From Symbiodinium microadriaticum (taxonomy: Eukaryota > Sar > Dinophyceae > Suessiales > Symbiodiniaceae): a DNA stretch of 64,000 nucleotides. The notes under the pieces were generated by a model. The model was not told the origin of the DNA. It did no database searches and worked only from the letters and a program-made list of their open reading frames with translations. Both the position numbers and the translations under genes were made by a program. The stretch covers positions 19,498-83,497 of the forward strand of contig LSRX01001210.1 of NCBI GenBank assembly GCA_001939145.1, written 5' to 3'. This document shows positions 11,694 through 21,708 of the stretch, piece by piece (positions within the stretch are counted from its first letter, which is position 1; each line of letters starts with the position of its first letter).

Positions 11694-11845
11694 TAGGTGC
11701 AGAAAAAAGGAGTTGCTATGAGACTTTTGCTCCATCAAGGGCACTATACGGATTTCTAGAAGTCTATAAGAGGGCCGAGTCCAGCTCCCGGTGTTTCAGA
11801 GGGTTCGGGTCTCACGGGGTTTGGGCTTGGGATTTGCGGTCTTAG
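11689..11845 (+). CDS. Exon-like segment downstream of family E element
   Basis: Beginning with the G after the element's AG, the frame reads NLGAEKRSCYETFAPSRALY and stays open to TAG at 11,843-11,845. Its last part is telomere-like sequence, so the true end is probably earlier. Splice phase matches 11,523-11,596. Confidence 0.4.
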
Positions 11846-12389
11846 GAGCTGTCAAGGGGCCTCAACTAGTGTCAGGTTCAGTGACACTGGAAGCCCTAAA
11901 CCCGAAATCCTGACATCCCCAAATCCAAAGCGAGGAAACCGCAACCCTGAATCCAGCAAGCAGCGCGATCACCCGCGTCGCACATCGGGTGCGACCGGTC
12001 GTAGGTGCTGTGTTCTCGCTCCCTCGGGGCTTCTGGTCTAGGGTGAGGAATGGTAGAAGAACCCCAAGGGTCCAAAGGACTTAATAATCATGTACTTGGG
12101 TTACGGATAGTAGTTTTGTAGAGTAGTTTTCAGAAGAGTATATGATTATAGGGAAGATAAGAAGAACCAAAAACAACTTGCGAAAATATCGGCTACGCTT
12201 ACGCGGGTTAGGCTTGACGTAAAGCTTTTCTGCCTGGTGTGGGATTCGCATGTATTTTGGGGGAGTTTCTGAGTTTTGGGATAAACTAGTAGTCTGAATG
12301 CTTGGCAGCTTGCACCTTGACTTACCAATGCCTCTAGCCTCGATATTAAGGGCTCATAGAAAGAACCTACAAAAAACAAGAAAGTAAAT

Positions 12390-12491
12390 GCAGTTCCTGT
12401 TTTGGTTTAACCAGTTTCATATTTAGGATCCTATAAGGTAACCCAGCCCTAAAAGCTAAACTCTGAGAGGAACCACAATGGAGACTGTAGG
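12390..12491. repeat. Inverted-repeat element, family B (diverged)
   Basis: GCAGTTCCTGTTTTGGTTTAA on the left and GGAACCACAATGGAGACTGT on the right, with GGATCCTATAAGGTAACCC inside. The left terminus is degraded. Confidence 0.7.
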
Positions 12492-12889
12492 CAGTTTAGG
12501 CTACCCTAAACCCTGGAACCCCCTAAAACCCTAAACCCTAAACCCAGAATGCAGAGCCCTTAACTTTAAGGGTCCTTTAATGGGAGCCATTAACAGGTAC
12601 CGTTAACAGGTCCCTTTAACCCTACTTGAGCAACAAAACCACAAAAAACCCTGATCTCCTAACCCAGGAGCCCGATAGTAATGTTCAGGCTTCTATAGTA
12701 CTGGGCTGTGCTTGGAAGCTCGGCATTTTCCTGAACCCTAAACCCACACCAGTTGGTGCAACTCTAAATCGCAAAACTCCAAAAACATCAACCTCAAAAA
12801 CACATCTCAAACCCCAGATTGCAAGCACCAAACCCTAAATCGCAAACCCCAAGCCCTCAGCCTAAGTCCCAAACCCAGAACTCATATTT

Positions 12890-13093
12890 CTGGAAAGTCC
12901 TTGCAGGCCGTTTCTTTTTCCTTCTGATACGGAGATACTCCGCAAAAACTTCGACAGACATAGTTTTCGATTGAGGCCCAGACAATCCTAAACCCATTAA
13001 CGCTGGTGCCTTGCCTTCCGGTTGTAGTTGCAAGTAGCCGTGAGAATCCGGCGTCGGAATTCCATCCTTGGGTTTGCTTTGTCTTGAGGACGC
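12890..13093 (-). CDS. Coding-like island, about 68 codons
   Basis: Minus strand stays open through KPKDGIPTPDSHGYLQLQPE and MSVEVFAEYLRIRRKKKRPA. It may be two exons with a short telomere-like stretch between. Unknown protein; the basic tail could bind nucleic acid, but that is a guess. Confidence 0.35.
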
Positions 13094-13574
13094 AAGGTTC
13101 CCGGTTTGGAGTTTAGGGTTTAGGGGTCTAAGGTTTAGGAGCATCACGTTCCAACTTAACTTTCTGGCTTCTACTGTGCGGTTTAGATTAGACATGCGCC
13201 CTCTCACAGTGCCCATGCCTAGCTCATAGCTCCAGTGCTTACACTACGAACGGAAACACACTTTCAGATGAGAAGGTCAAATGTCGTGCGGTGGAACACA
13301 CTTCGAAACCCGCTTCAGTTCGCCAGACCCTTCTGGAAATCACTTCACAACTCACTTCAATATCTGTATGGATTTAGCATTCTGGCCGAAAAAATCTACA
13401 AGCATTCATAGGGCTTTGTCGGGGGCTGTTTAAGGATCTAGGATGATTTACGGTTTGGGTTTGCGGTTTAGGGCTTTAAAAGGGAATATACGGGATTTCT
13501 AAGAACTCGGGTGCAGTGCAGGGTTTAGGGGGTTTAGGGTTAGATATTTAAGCTTTAAGGGTTTGATCCGGGAT

Positions 13575-13720
13575 TTTTGTACACTCTGCAAAAGCTGGGC
13601 GATGTCGGTGGGCATCTTCTTCTTGAAGAGATCGTTCAACTCAATTCTCCGCGTATAGAGATGCCCTGATCGCTTGGTGAGCATCACGGCCTTGACCTTC
13701 GACGACTTGGGGGCACCACC
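13575..13720 (-). CDS. Exon-like island, basic/helical
   Basis: Minus strand reads KAVMLTKRSGHLYTRRIELN and LFKKKMPTDIAQLLQ with about 78% G/C third positions. It is in the same frame as 13,728-13,780 but separated from it by an in-frame TAG. Confidence 0.45.
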
Positions 13721-13727
13721 AACCTAC

Positions 13728-13780
13728 CTCTGCGTCAAAATGATCACGTCGTCATGTTTAAGCTCCGTCTTGACAAACCC
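13728..13780 (-). CDS. Exon-like island between family H element and a GTAGGT donor
   Basis: Begins right after the H element's CCCTTAG acceptor and reads FVKTELKHDDVIILTQR, ending before GTAGGT. If unspliced, the next codon is TAG. Confidence 0.45.
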
Positions 13781-13865
13781 TAAGGGTCCAAGTAGTCCTT
13801 ATTTATGGTGTTTGGTACCCATAAAGGCCCCCAAAGTCCTTAAATAATGAGTACTTGGACCCTTA
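13781..13865. repeat. Family H element, candidate introner
   Basis: 85 bp bounded by TAAGGGTCCAAGTA and TACTTGGACCCTTA, perfect inverted repeats at the tips. It sits between two coding-like segments on the minus strand. A GCAAGT 11 nt upstream and its own CCCTTAG would form a GC-AG intron. Confidence 0.75.
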
Positions 13866-13876
13866 GTGAAACTTGC

Positions 13877-13944
13877 TAAAGTTCGTCAGCAGGTAGTCCT
13901 CCCTTTCCCTCGTGAAGTTCAACGTCTTCCACTCCTTCTTCTCC
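13877..13944 (-). CDS. Exon-like island upstream of family H element
   Basis: Minus strand GCAAAG acceptor, then EKKEWKTLNFTREREDYLLT to a GCAAGT donor. Joined over the H element to 13,728-13,780 the frame continues. Confidence 0.45.
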
Positions 13945-14486
13945 CTTTGCTAGCAAGTCTCAACGGTGTAGTCGCGAAGACGCGCCAGTGTCAAGACAGA
14001 AAGGAAACCCTAAACACCATACCGTATACCCTAACCCCTCAGCGGCCCTAAACCCTAAACAGAAGGAAATCCTAAACCTATACCCTAAACCCTAAACGGC
14101 CCTAAACCCTAAACCCTAAACCCTTTAGGGCTCATTTCCTCCTTAGAGGCTTCGGGTGTGCAGACCAGAGGCTCGAGGAGGGATGGGTCTGTGTTTAATT
14201 AAAAAGAAACCCTAAATCCCATCAAGAGCTTAGGGTTTAGGGCTTAGGGTTTTGGGTGTAGGGTGTGAGGTTCAGGGTATAGGCTTTAGGGTGTAGGGTT
14301 TAGGGTCTAGGCTTTAGGGTTTATGGTGTAGGGTTTAGGGTTTACGGTTTAGATGCTTCACCCCACCAGCCTCCAATCCCCGAGATCCAAAATCCTAAAC
14401 CCGAAACCCTAAATCCTAAACCCTGAATCCTCAACCCCAATCCCAAAACCCCAACCCAAGAGCCCAAACCCTTGATTTGACGCAGA

Positions 14487-14523
14487 AGAAAGTTGGTATA
14501 TGATTATCCTCATGGCCTCAAGG
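14487..14523 (+). CDS. Possible small exon
   Basis: Plus strand GACGCAG acceptor and CAAG/GTAAAG donor bound 37 nt that can read RKLVYDYPHGLK or EESWYMIILMAS. Good splice signals, frame undecided. Confidence 0.3.
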
Positions 14524-14655
14524 TAAAGTGTCTTAAGGACCACACAATCAACCCTAAAAGGGTTTAAGGCTCATGTACCGCATAGTAATTCATAGTATAA
14601 GGGTACAGGGCCCCGACTTGTCAGGGTCATTTCGTCCTTATGGTATAAGGGATCC

Positions 14656-14761
14656 TACGGCTGATGATATGAATCCTGCATTACCACATAATAAGGAATA
14701 TACCCGAATTCTCATAGTTTAGGGTCCTTACGGTAATGCAGCATGTATACCATCAACTGTA
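14656..14761 (-). repeat. Inverted-repeat element, family A (reverse)
   Basis: TACGGCTGATGATATGAATC to TATACCATCAACTGTA; the asymmetric middle is in the opposite orientation to all other A copies in this window. Confidence 0.85.
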
Positions 14762-15046
14762 GCACTGATCATCCTATAAACCCATGTTCCGAGTTTCTAG
14801 GATTCGCGGTAAACCCAACATCCCAAACCCCAAAGTAGACACACGCAGAAGCACTCGCATGATGGTTTAGGATTTAGGGTTTAGGGTTTAGGGTTTAGGT
14901 TGCTTTGGAGTTTAGGGTTTAGGGTTTAGGCTTCGGTTGGTTTTAGCGTAAGCATCCAGTATAGCTGGTAAGGAACCCGAAGGGAACAGTATTGCATGAC
15001 TCAGGCCCTTATATGGTCGTCTTATTCAGTTTTAGGGTTTAGGGTT

Positions 15047-15231
15047 GTCCAGTAGTTGTCGTAGAAAGTCTGCAAAAATCTTAGAGGGTCCAGCTGAGCC
15101 AGGACAAAACCCAGGGACAAACCTCCCAACTCCACATATCGGAACACCTGAACGCTGAAGCCCACATTGAGCTGGAACTCTTGAACAAGTTGATTGAGGT
15201 CTGCTGACGGGGGTTGAAGAAGCACCAGTAT
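15047..15231 (-). CDS. Exon-like island, about 61 codons
   Basis: A CCAGTATCCCGCAG acceptor on the minus strand precedes a long frame that includes ADLNQLVQEFQLNVGFSVQV and PLRFLQTFYDNYWTT. It is among the longest islands free of telomere-like sequence. No family recognised. Confidence 0.5.
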
Positions 15232-15346
15232 CTGCGGGATACTGGCTCAAACCATCTAGCTGTATCTCGTGTGGAAACCCTACGCTCTCTACGATGTATC
15301 TACTTCAAAGCCAAAATCCGAAACCCCTAAACCCGAAACCCTAAAC

Positions 15347-15440
15347 CACAGCTTGGGTCTGTAAATAGTACGCCGAAGCTCGATCTTCACCAGCGTCAAG
15401 TCCAACCGACCGTTCTGCGAAAGTGACGAGACGAAACCAC
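15347..15440 (-). CDS. Exon-like island, beta-rich
   Basis: Minus strand CTTCCTCAG acceptor and frame GFVSSLSQNGRLDLTLVKIE continuing RRTIYRPKLW. Alternating hydrophobic pattern suggests beta strands. Unknown protein. Confidence 0.45.
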
Positions 15441-15785
15441 CTGAGGAAGCGCTATATTTAGGGGTTGAGGGTTATATATAGGGGCTTGCGGGTTTCGAGT
15501 TTAGGAGTTTGAGGGGTTTAGGGTTTAGGAGTTTGAGGGTTTAGCGTTTTTTCTCAAGGCCTGCAAGCCGACAACAAGAACGAAGAAAGCAAGCTGAGCC
15601 AGACTGGTGGTCCAGCCTCGCTCCAAGGGTCGAGTACTTCATTGTAAGTAGGGTCATAATTGGGGTCATGAGTCCCCTAAGTGGGTTGAGGGTCTGGGGT
15701 TCAGGGCGTGGGGATTTCGGTAAGAAGGGTCATAGTTGGGGTTACGAGTTTCCGGGTTCTCTAATTTTATAGCCTTACTCATGCA

Positions 15786-15891
15786 TACTGCTGATGATAT
15801 AAGTCCTGCATTACCTTAAGGAACCCTAAACTATGAGAATTATGGTATATTCCTTAGCATGGGTAATGCAGGATGTATATCATCAACCGTA
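15786..15891 (+). repeat. Inverted-repeat element, family A
   Basis: 106 bp, TACTGCTGATGATATAAGTC to TATATCATCAACCGTA, TA at both tips. Confidence 0.9.
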
Positions 15892-16137
15892 ACCTTTCTT
15901 GCTAAATCCCCTGAGACAACAAAGAGACCCTCCACCTGGAACCGGAACCCCCTCGCCCAGGTAGGATTGAGTTTGGTGGAGTGCGTTGGGTCGCTTAAAG
16001 GATCTCAGGGTTCAGGGTTTAGGGTTTACGAGCAGCCTAATTGGGGTTACAAGTTGCAAGTACTTACAAGTAGCAAAGTTGCCTCACTTGCAACCCTGCT
16101 TAGAGGCCCTACTTTACTAGGTCCCAACGGATTTCTG

Positions 16138-16248
16138 GGTTCCTCAGTAACCCCTTCATATTAAGGGTACCTTCTTTCCTACTATTCAGCTTTAGTAAGG
16201 AGACCACAAACTAAACAGGGCAAAAGGGTACTACTCAGACTCAGGAAC
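16138..16248 (+). repeat. Family E element, candidate introner
   Basis: Close copy of 11,588: GTAACCCCTTCATATTAAGG to CTACTCAG, again 92 nt from GT to AG. An open plus frame of about 90 codons (from 15,859) runs into it. Confidence 0.75.
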
Positions 16249-16559
16249 AAAGATTTCAGGCAATTGGATAGTAGTTGGTAGGGGGGGGTGGATCTGAAGC
16301 TTGGGTTTAGGCCTTAGGGAAGTGGCAAGGTAACCTCTAGCTACACCCGGCAATCGTGTAGAGGCCCGCATCGCCAGTGTTGAAGCCTAGTCAAAACGTC
16401 AAAAACTTGGCGATCACAAGTGCTCAAAAGTCCTATACGGCAGTATCTTGTTGACGTCGAACCCCCTAAACCCTAAACCCCCTAGGCCCTAAACCCTAAA
16501 CCCCCTCGGCCCTAAACCCTAAACCCCCTAGGCCCTAAGCCCTAAACCCTCGGAGCATT

Positions 16560-16723
16560 TCAAACCCGTGCGTCCGGCGGACCTCCTTCCACAGTGGCCC
16601 CAGATACCAAGGTGATCCTTGCAGAAGCAACGGCTTGGAACAAGGATTCATGGTCCAACGGGCCATAGTTTGATCCTCGCTTCTTTCTGGGGTCCCTTGA
16701 AGGTTTCCGGAAGGGCTCTGCAA
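16560..16723 (-). CDS. Coding-like island, about 54 codons
   Basis: Best minus frame includes RKKRGSNYGPLDHESLFQAV and ITLVSGATVEGGPPDARV. A second minus frame is also open, so the reading is provisional. Confidence 0.35.
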
Positions 16724-17524
16724 AGGTCCTAGAACGGGAGTCGTTGAGTGTTTTTTGGTTTAGTAAGAGGGGCCATAGTAGTAAAATAGAGTTTGTGGCG
16801 GGGGGAAGCGGCCCTCTAGTTTAAGCAAGCTCCACGAGATGGAACTGACAACGCCAGTGTCCGGCCTAAATCATGCTAGTGGGTGAACTACGGGTTCTTC
16901 CACCCAACGTAGTGGACCTTGCTTTGGTTTAGGCTGGAGGGCTTGGGGAGTAGGGATGAGCATTTCTACCATGCTCAGTCACCTCAAGTTATTACCGGTC
17001 CTGATCAAAATCTAGGCTGTTCATTAATCCACTGGGAAGAAGTATATACTTCTGTCGGTTACTTCATGTCATGTCTATTCGAAGAGGAACCCAAAAGCAA
17101 AAAAAGCAATAACGTACACATATACGTATTATACTGCTGAAAAAAACTGAACCCTAAACCCCGAACCCTGAGCCCTGAACTCTAAACTCTAAACCCCTGA
17201 ACCCTGAACTAAACCCTGAAACGAAAGCCGGAATCTTATGATTTGTTCAGAGCACTGGTTCAACCATGTGACTTGGAAGTCCTTGGGGTGTGCAGTTCTG
17301 AGCCCACGACAGACCAGCGCAGCGCGTGTTTGCTAGCGGCCCCACCCTAAAAGCCTTGCGCCCCAAAGCTTGAAACAACCAAGCAGAGACTTCCTCAGCC
17401 ACAAGACCCTGAACCCTAAACACACTAAACCCTAAAGCCCCAAGACTCTAAACCCTAAACCCCTAAACCCTAACCCTAAACCCTAAACCCCAAAACCCTA
17501 AGCCTAAAGCCTGCAATGTACTTG

Positions 17525-17583
17525 AAACCCCAATGCAGAGCAAGTCTTCCGCGGTACCAGGGTGTTTGAAGAAATCGTCCCTT
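17525..17583 (-). CDS. Exon-like island next to family A element
   Basis: Minus strand: immediately after the A element at 17,587 the sequence GTGTCAAG could be an acceptor, followed by RDDFFKHPGTAEDLLCIGV. Confidence 0.35.
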
Positions 17584-17586
17584 GAC

Positions 17587-17697
17587 ACGGTTGATGATAT
17601 AAATCCTGCCTTTCCTTAAGGATTCCCTAAACCATGGGGAATTATGGAACCCTAAACCCTTCGTTTGGGTAAATGCAGGATTTTATATCATCCGCCG
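17587..17697 (+). repeat. Inverted-repeat element, family A (diverged)
   Basis: CGGTTGATGATATAAATCC to GCAGGATTTTATATCATCC. The inner right half is replaced by a CCCTAAACCC tract. Confidence 0.8.
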
Positions 17698-18261
17698 CCA
17701 GCTCCTTTGATTCCCTTTGGGCCTAGACGCAGGCTTAAGTGCAGAGGCTCAGGGCAAACCTGGACCTTAAATAACATATCATTTTAGGTTGGGGTTCCTT
17801 GTTCTGGCTTCCTTATAGAAAGCCTGAACAAAAAAAAGCAGGTTGCTTAGGGTCAGAATCTAAGGTGTTGGAAGTATCTTGCTCAGGGCTTCTAGGGTCT
17901 GGAATCTAGAGTTTAGGATCATCCCTAGACCCTAAACCAAACCCTAAGGTCCCTAAAGCCCTATAAAGCTTAAACCCTAAAGCCCTAAACCGTAAAACGC
18001 TCAACCCTAAGACCGAAGACTTAAACACCCTAAAGCCTAAACCACACAAGCAAGGATAGGGACATTCCTTGTAAAGCCCACTTACGATGAAGCCCAACAA
18101 GGTAGGGATATCCTGGATATCCTTGTAAAAGCTAATGCCTATTTATGTCCTATCCGAAGCCCTAAAGCCTAAACCCGAAACCCCAAGCCCAAAACCCTAG
18201 GCCCTGAACCCTAAGCCCGACGCCCTAAATCTTAATTGCTAAGCCCCGGACCCTAAATCCT

Positions 18262-18343
18262 TTTTGGGGGCCCTGGAAGCCGAGAAGCAGTTTGAAGGAG
18301 TACGGATAAAGCCCCAACTCGCGGCTAATGGTGTCCTGCGCTT
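18262..18343 (-). CDS. Exon-like island, unknown protein
   Basis: Minus strand TATTCCCAG acceptor region and frame EAQDTISRELGLYPYSFKLL, then LGFQGP. Unknown protein. Confidence 0.4.
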
Positions 18344-18464
18344 CTGGGAATACAGGGCTTAAGGGGTTCAATAGGGCTTGTAGGGCTTATTATGGGGTTT
18401 ATGTAAGGTCTAGGGTTTAGGGACTAGGGTTTGGGGCCGCCCTGTGAAGCATTCGGCTTTGAGG

Positions 18465-18575
18465 TAATGTAGGAACCTGATTCAGGAACCCTGGGTCTTT
18501 ATTAGGGTTCTTACATATGAACCCCAATAAAATGGGGTTATAGGGCCAGGGTTTCTTAATCAGGTTCCTACATTA
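18465..18575. repeat. Inverted-repeat element, family L
   Basis: TAATGTAGGAACCTGATTCA against ATCAGGTTCCTACATTA, with an inner stem GGGTTCTTACATATGAACCC. The second copy, at 34,357, is interrupted by a family B element. Confidence 0.8.
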
Positions 18576-18788
18576 GAGGGTTGCTATTTCGCGCCGCCGT
18601 ACTACCAAATCAAAGAGAGTTTTGGGGGGTGTATTATGGCTATAGTACGTCTTTAGGATTTAAGGTCCCCGATTCTCCGAGCATGGCGTTATTAAAGCCA
18701 GGGCTTCAATGATTGGAACAAGGTTCCTGAAGGGGTTAGTTAAGGATTCTTTGAGTTGAAGAGCTACCATAAAGGATCCATGAGATGG

Positions 18789-18830
18789 GGGCCCGAGACA
18801 ATAGACTTGGGTTTGGGGGTCTAGTATATT
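18789..18830. repeat. Left half of family C element at LINE insertion site
   Basis: GGGGCCCGAGACAATAGAC and GGGTCTAGTATATT match the left half of the family C copy at 29,572. The LINE begins at its loop. The right half is not recognisable beyond the LINE. Confidence 0.5.
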
Positions 18831-18841
18831 ATGCATATAAA
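18831..18841. repeat. Target-site duplication, left copy
   Basis: ATGCATATAAA, repeated exactly at 21,709-21,719 on the far side of the LINE. Confidence 0.8.
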
Positions 18842-21509
18842 GCGTTCAGCTGTGAAAGCAGACCGTAATAGATTCCTTGACCAGCTGTCCAAAGACGTGA
18901 CACTTGCTGACGTTAGTCGGCCCAAACAGCTCTTTCAGCGTGTGCGGCGAGCTTTCCCAAAAGCCGCGTCTGCTAAGCGTTCTGGGTTTGTTGCCCTCCC
19001 TGCTGTCGAGCTTGAAGATGGGACCCTTGCTGCCACTTGTGCAGATCGGGCACAGCGATGGCGCGACCACTTCATGGGGCAGGAGTCTGGCCGCTCCGTT
19101 AGCGCCAAGGAATACCAGCTTGAGCTTTTGCAGAAAGATCGGCAGTGTCAGGATCGGCCTGTGCTTTCTGACTCTTCAGTGCTTCCCAGCCTTGCTGCGC
19201 TCGAGACTGCTGTACTCAGCTTGCGCAGAGCCAAAGCTGCGGGACCTGACGGGATTACATCTGAACTTTTGCGCGTTGCGCCTACCGATTCTGCCAGGCG
19301 CCTCTTTGCGCTTTATCTGAAAAGTACACTAGCCCTGCGTGAACCCATCGAGTTCAAGGGTGGAGCGCTTATGACACTTGCCAAGCGGGCTGCGATGTCT
19401 TTTGGCTGCGACAAACATCGCAGCATTATGCTGTCCAGCGTACCGGGAAAGCTTTTTCATAAAGCCCTGCGTGATAAGATCACTCCCCACCTTTTTAGGA
19501 TGTGCCCTGATTTGCATGGCGGCGTGCGAGCTGGCATAGGGGTAGACACTATCTCGCTTTCGGTAAAGTGTTTTCAAGCGCTTGCTGCCGCTGCAGGGGA
19601 ACTGCCGGCGGTCGTCTTCTATGACGTTCGTGCGGCATACTACCAAGTACTCCGAGAGTGCCTGACGGGAGACGAACCGGATGATCGAGTCTTGCTCCGC
19701 TTCTTCCATAAGCTTGGCGTGCCTGCTGAGGCCATTGGGGAACTGCGCAGCAAGCTCGAGGGCATGTCAATACTCGCGGAGAATGGCTGTGAACCGCACC
19801 TCGTTGCCATTCTCCGCGAAGTTTTCGCTGGCACATGGTTTCGTCTTGATTGCCATGCTCCTTTGGTCGCCACCTCGGCGGGTGTGCGGCCGGGTGACCC
19901 GCTTGCTGATGTACTATTCGCCGTTAGCTTTAGTGCTTACACCCGTGCGGTGCAGTGTGCATTACGCGCAGCTGGCCTTGAGACGCTGCTCCCGCCATGT
20001 GCGCGCCAGCCCCCCTGGGATACGCCGAATGGCCCTGTTGAACTAGGGCCAGCTTCCTGGGCGGACGACTTCGCTGCCCTCCATGCCGCCGCTACACCTG
20101 GGGGACTGGTCCAGCGCGTTGTAAGTGCTACAGGCGTCTTTCTCACGCACGCCACCTCTAATGGAATACAGCTCGCCTTCGCTGTCGACAAGACTGCTGT
20201 CGTGTTGCCGCCACGAGTAGCTTTCTGTGCTGACGTTGGGATCCAAAATGGGCCCACCGGTCCCTACTTGGCCATTCAGGACGCCATCACAGGCACACGC
20301 CAATCCATGCCTGTCGTCCAAGCATACAAGCATCTCGGGGGTATTATTACCAACACTGCTACTGTTGCACCAGAGGTGCACTACCGTTTTTCCCAGGCAA
20401 CGTGGACCTTGCGACCTTTGCGTGGCATTTTGTTTGGTAACCCCAGCATTCCCCTACCGACCCGACGACACCTGTTGCAGTCGCTTGTGGAATCGAAGTT
20501 CACTTTTGGCTCCGCCACTCTTGAACTGCACACCGTTGGGAGTGTCCGTCTATGGTCTAGGTTGTATGTCTCTCTGTTTCGGTCCCTACAGCCACGGTCT
20601 GCCGCACAGCGTAAGTGTCATTCCTATGCCGTGTTGCAAACAGCGCGTGTTTGCACTCCACCGCTTGCTCTGGCTAAGGCGCGAGGCAGCTTTCTGTTGC
20701 GGGTTCTCGAACAGGGTCCCGCCACCTTACGGCACTTGCTTCTGTTGCAGTGGGAAGCTTCTCCTACCCACTCTTGGCTAGGTCAGCTCCACGACGACCC
20801 AGTCCGTGCCCTCCTAGAGGTCATGATCGATGATCGTACGTGGTGGAAGCGTCAAGTCCAGGCAGCCATCCGCATTTGTCTTAGTGACGTGGACAGGTGG
20901 GTCCAGGGTGTTCCGCCAGCAGGCGCGAGTGCTGCGCCAACAGCCAGTGCACCAACAGAGCTGATGGACTTTCCTTGTCCCTTTTGCTCTGCACAGTTCC
21001 CATTGCGTAAGCACCTGGGAGCTCACATGGCTAGGCGACATGGCATGGTTGCACCTGCCAGACTGTACATGCCACAGCCAACGTGTGTGGTGTGTCTCCG
21101 CCACTATCACACTCTTCCGCGTGTACAGCGGCACCTGCGCGGCTCTAAGGCGTGTTTGCTCCGAGCCAGTTTGCTTATGCCTCCAATGAGCATCGCTGAG
21201 GTCAAGGAGGTTGAAGCTGCAGATGTAACCCGAGCCAAGAAGCTCCGCAGAGGCAGCTGGCAGCTGTATACTGCCGCATTACCTGTCCTGCCTGTGTATG
21301 GGCCGTCACAGCCGACGAGGGCTGAGCTCCGAGCTCACCTCGATGATGAAGCGCCGCTTTCCCTGTTGGCCGACCCGCCTGTCGACCCTGGATTTCTTGC
21401 GTGGATTCAAGCCGAGGCGGGTTTCACTACACGTGAACCTCAGCGTGGCAGCTCAGCCTCTTTCTGGCAGCAGCGGATACCAGTTGGGTGCGGCAATGTC
21501 CGTGCTTAG
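18831..21509 (+). CDS. LINE (non-LTR retrotransposon) reverse transcriptase, 892 aa
   Basis: Intact frame ending TAG. RT motifs in order: GPDGI at residues 138-142, RSIML 197-201, motif A FYDVRAAYYQV (263-273, Asp265), motif B AGVRPGDPLADVLFA (350-364), motif C SWADDFAAL (409-417, Asp412 and Asp413), then a VDKT block at 452-455 and YKHLGG near 499. The C-terminus has CPFC...HMARRH (716-737) and CVVC...HLRGSKAC (752-775), a C2H2-like pair that probably binds nucleic acid. Such ORFs copy element RNA at a nicked genomic target. There is no APE-type endonuclease N-terminus: the frame opens in the linker before RT. The first codons (ATG CAT ATA) lie in the duplicated target site, so this Met is fortuitous and the original ORF was longer. 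No stops or frameshifts, so the copy is young. WADD replaces the usual Y/FADD. Confidence 0.95.
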   Translation: MHIKRSAVKADRNRFLDQLSKDVTLADVSRPKQLFQRVRRAFPKAASAKRSGFVALPAVELEDGTLAATCADRAQRWRDHFMGQESGRSVSAKEYQLELLQKDRQCQDRPVLSDSSVLPSLAALETAVLSLRRAKAAGPDGITSELLRVAPTDSARRLFALYLKSTLALREPIEFKGGALMTLAKRAAMSFGCDKHRSIMLSSVPGKLFHKALRDKITPHLFRMCPDLHGGVRAGIGVDTISLSVKCFQALAAAAGELPAVVFYDVRAAYYQVLRECLTGDEPDDRVLLRFFHKLGVPAEAIGELRSKLEGMSILAENGCEPHLVAILREVFAGTWFRLDCHAPLVATSAGVRPGDPLADVLFAVSFSAYTRAVQCALRAAGLETLLPPCARQPPWDTPNGPVELGPASWADDFAALHAAATPGGLVQRVVSATGVFLTHATSNGIQLAFAVDKTAVVLPPRVAFCADVGIQNGPTGPYLAIQDAITGTRQSMPVVQAYKHLGGIITNTATVAPEVHYRFSQATWTLRPLRGILFGNPSIPLPTRRHLLQSLVESKFTFGSATLELHTVGSVRLWSRLYVSLFRSLQPRSAAQRKCHSYAVLQTARVCTPPLALAKARGSFLLRVLEQGPATLRHLLLLQWEASPTHSWLGQLHDDPVRALLEVMIDDRTWWKRQVQAAIRICLSDVDRWVQGVPPAGASAAPTASAPTELMDFPCPFCSAQFPLRKHLGAHMARRHGMVAPARLYMPQPTCVVCLRHYHTLPRVQRHLRGSKACLLRASLLMPPMSIAEVKEVEAADVTRAKKLRRGSWQLYTAALPVLPVYGPSQPTRAELRAHLDDEAPLSLLADPPVDPGFLAWIQAEAGFTTREPQRGSSASFWQQRIPVGCGNVRA

Positions 21510-21708
21510 CTCTTTTGATTTTGAGCGATGCAGAGACGGCTTTTGCGCCTGCCGGTTACATCTCTGCTCCGCTACCACGGCATAAGTTGATTTCTGTGCC
21601 AAGACTTTTAACATCTTGAGTACATACAACGGTGCCGTTTTCCAGGAATTCTTCTGCATGATTTTTGAGACGCGTCAGTTGACACTGTGGTCTGCTGCAA
21701 TGCAAAAA
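18842..21708 (+). mobile_element. 5'-truncated LINE insertion with TSD
   Basis: A 2,867-bp insert bounded by ATGCATATAAA direct repeats. About 200 bp of 3' noncoding sequence follow the stop and end in a short A run (GCAAAAA) before the right repeat, as expected for target-primed reverse transcription. It contains no TTTAGGG-like sequence, unlike everything around it. Upstream linker and endonuclease are missing. Confidence 0.85.

Noticed and set aside
16895-16920. HYVGWKN resembling a chromo-barrel motif on the minus strand
   Set aside because: Only ten residues before a stop or donor; no continuation found nearby.
19329-21659. Other frames of 95-184 codons inside the LINE, both strands
   Set aside because: Shadows of the high-GC reverse transcriptase frame; no motifs of their own.
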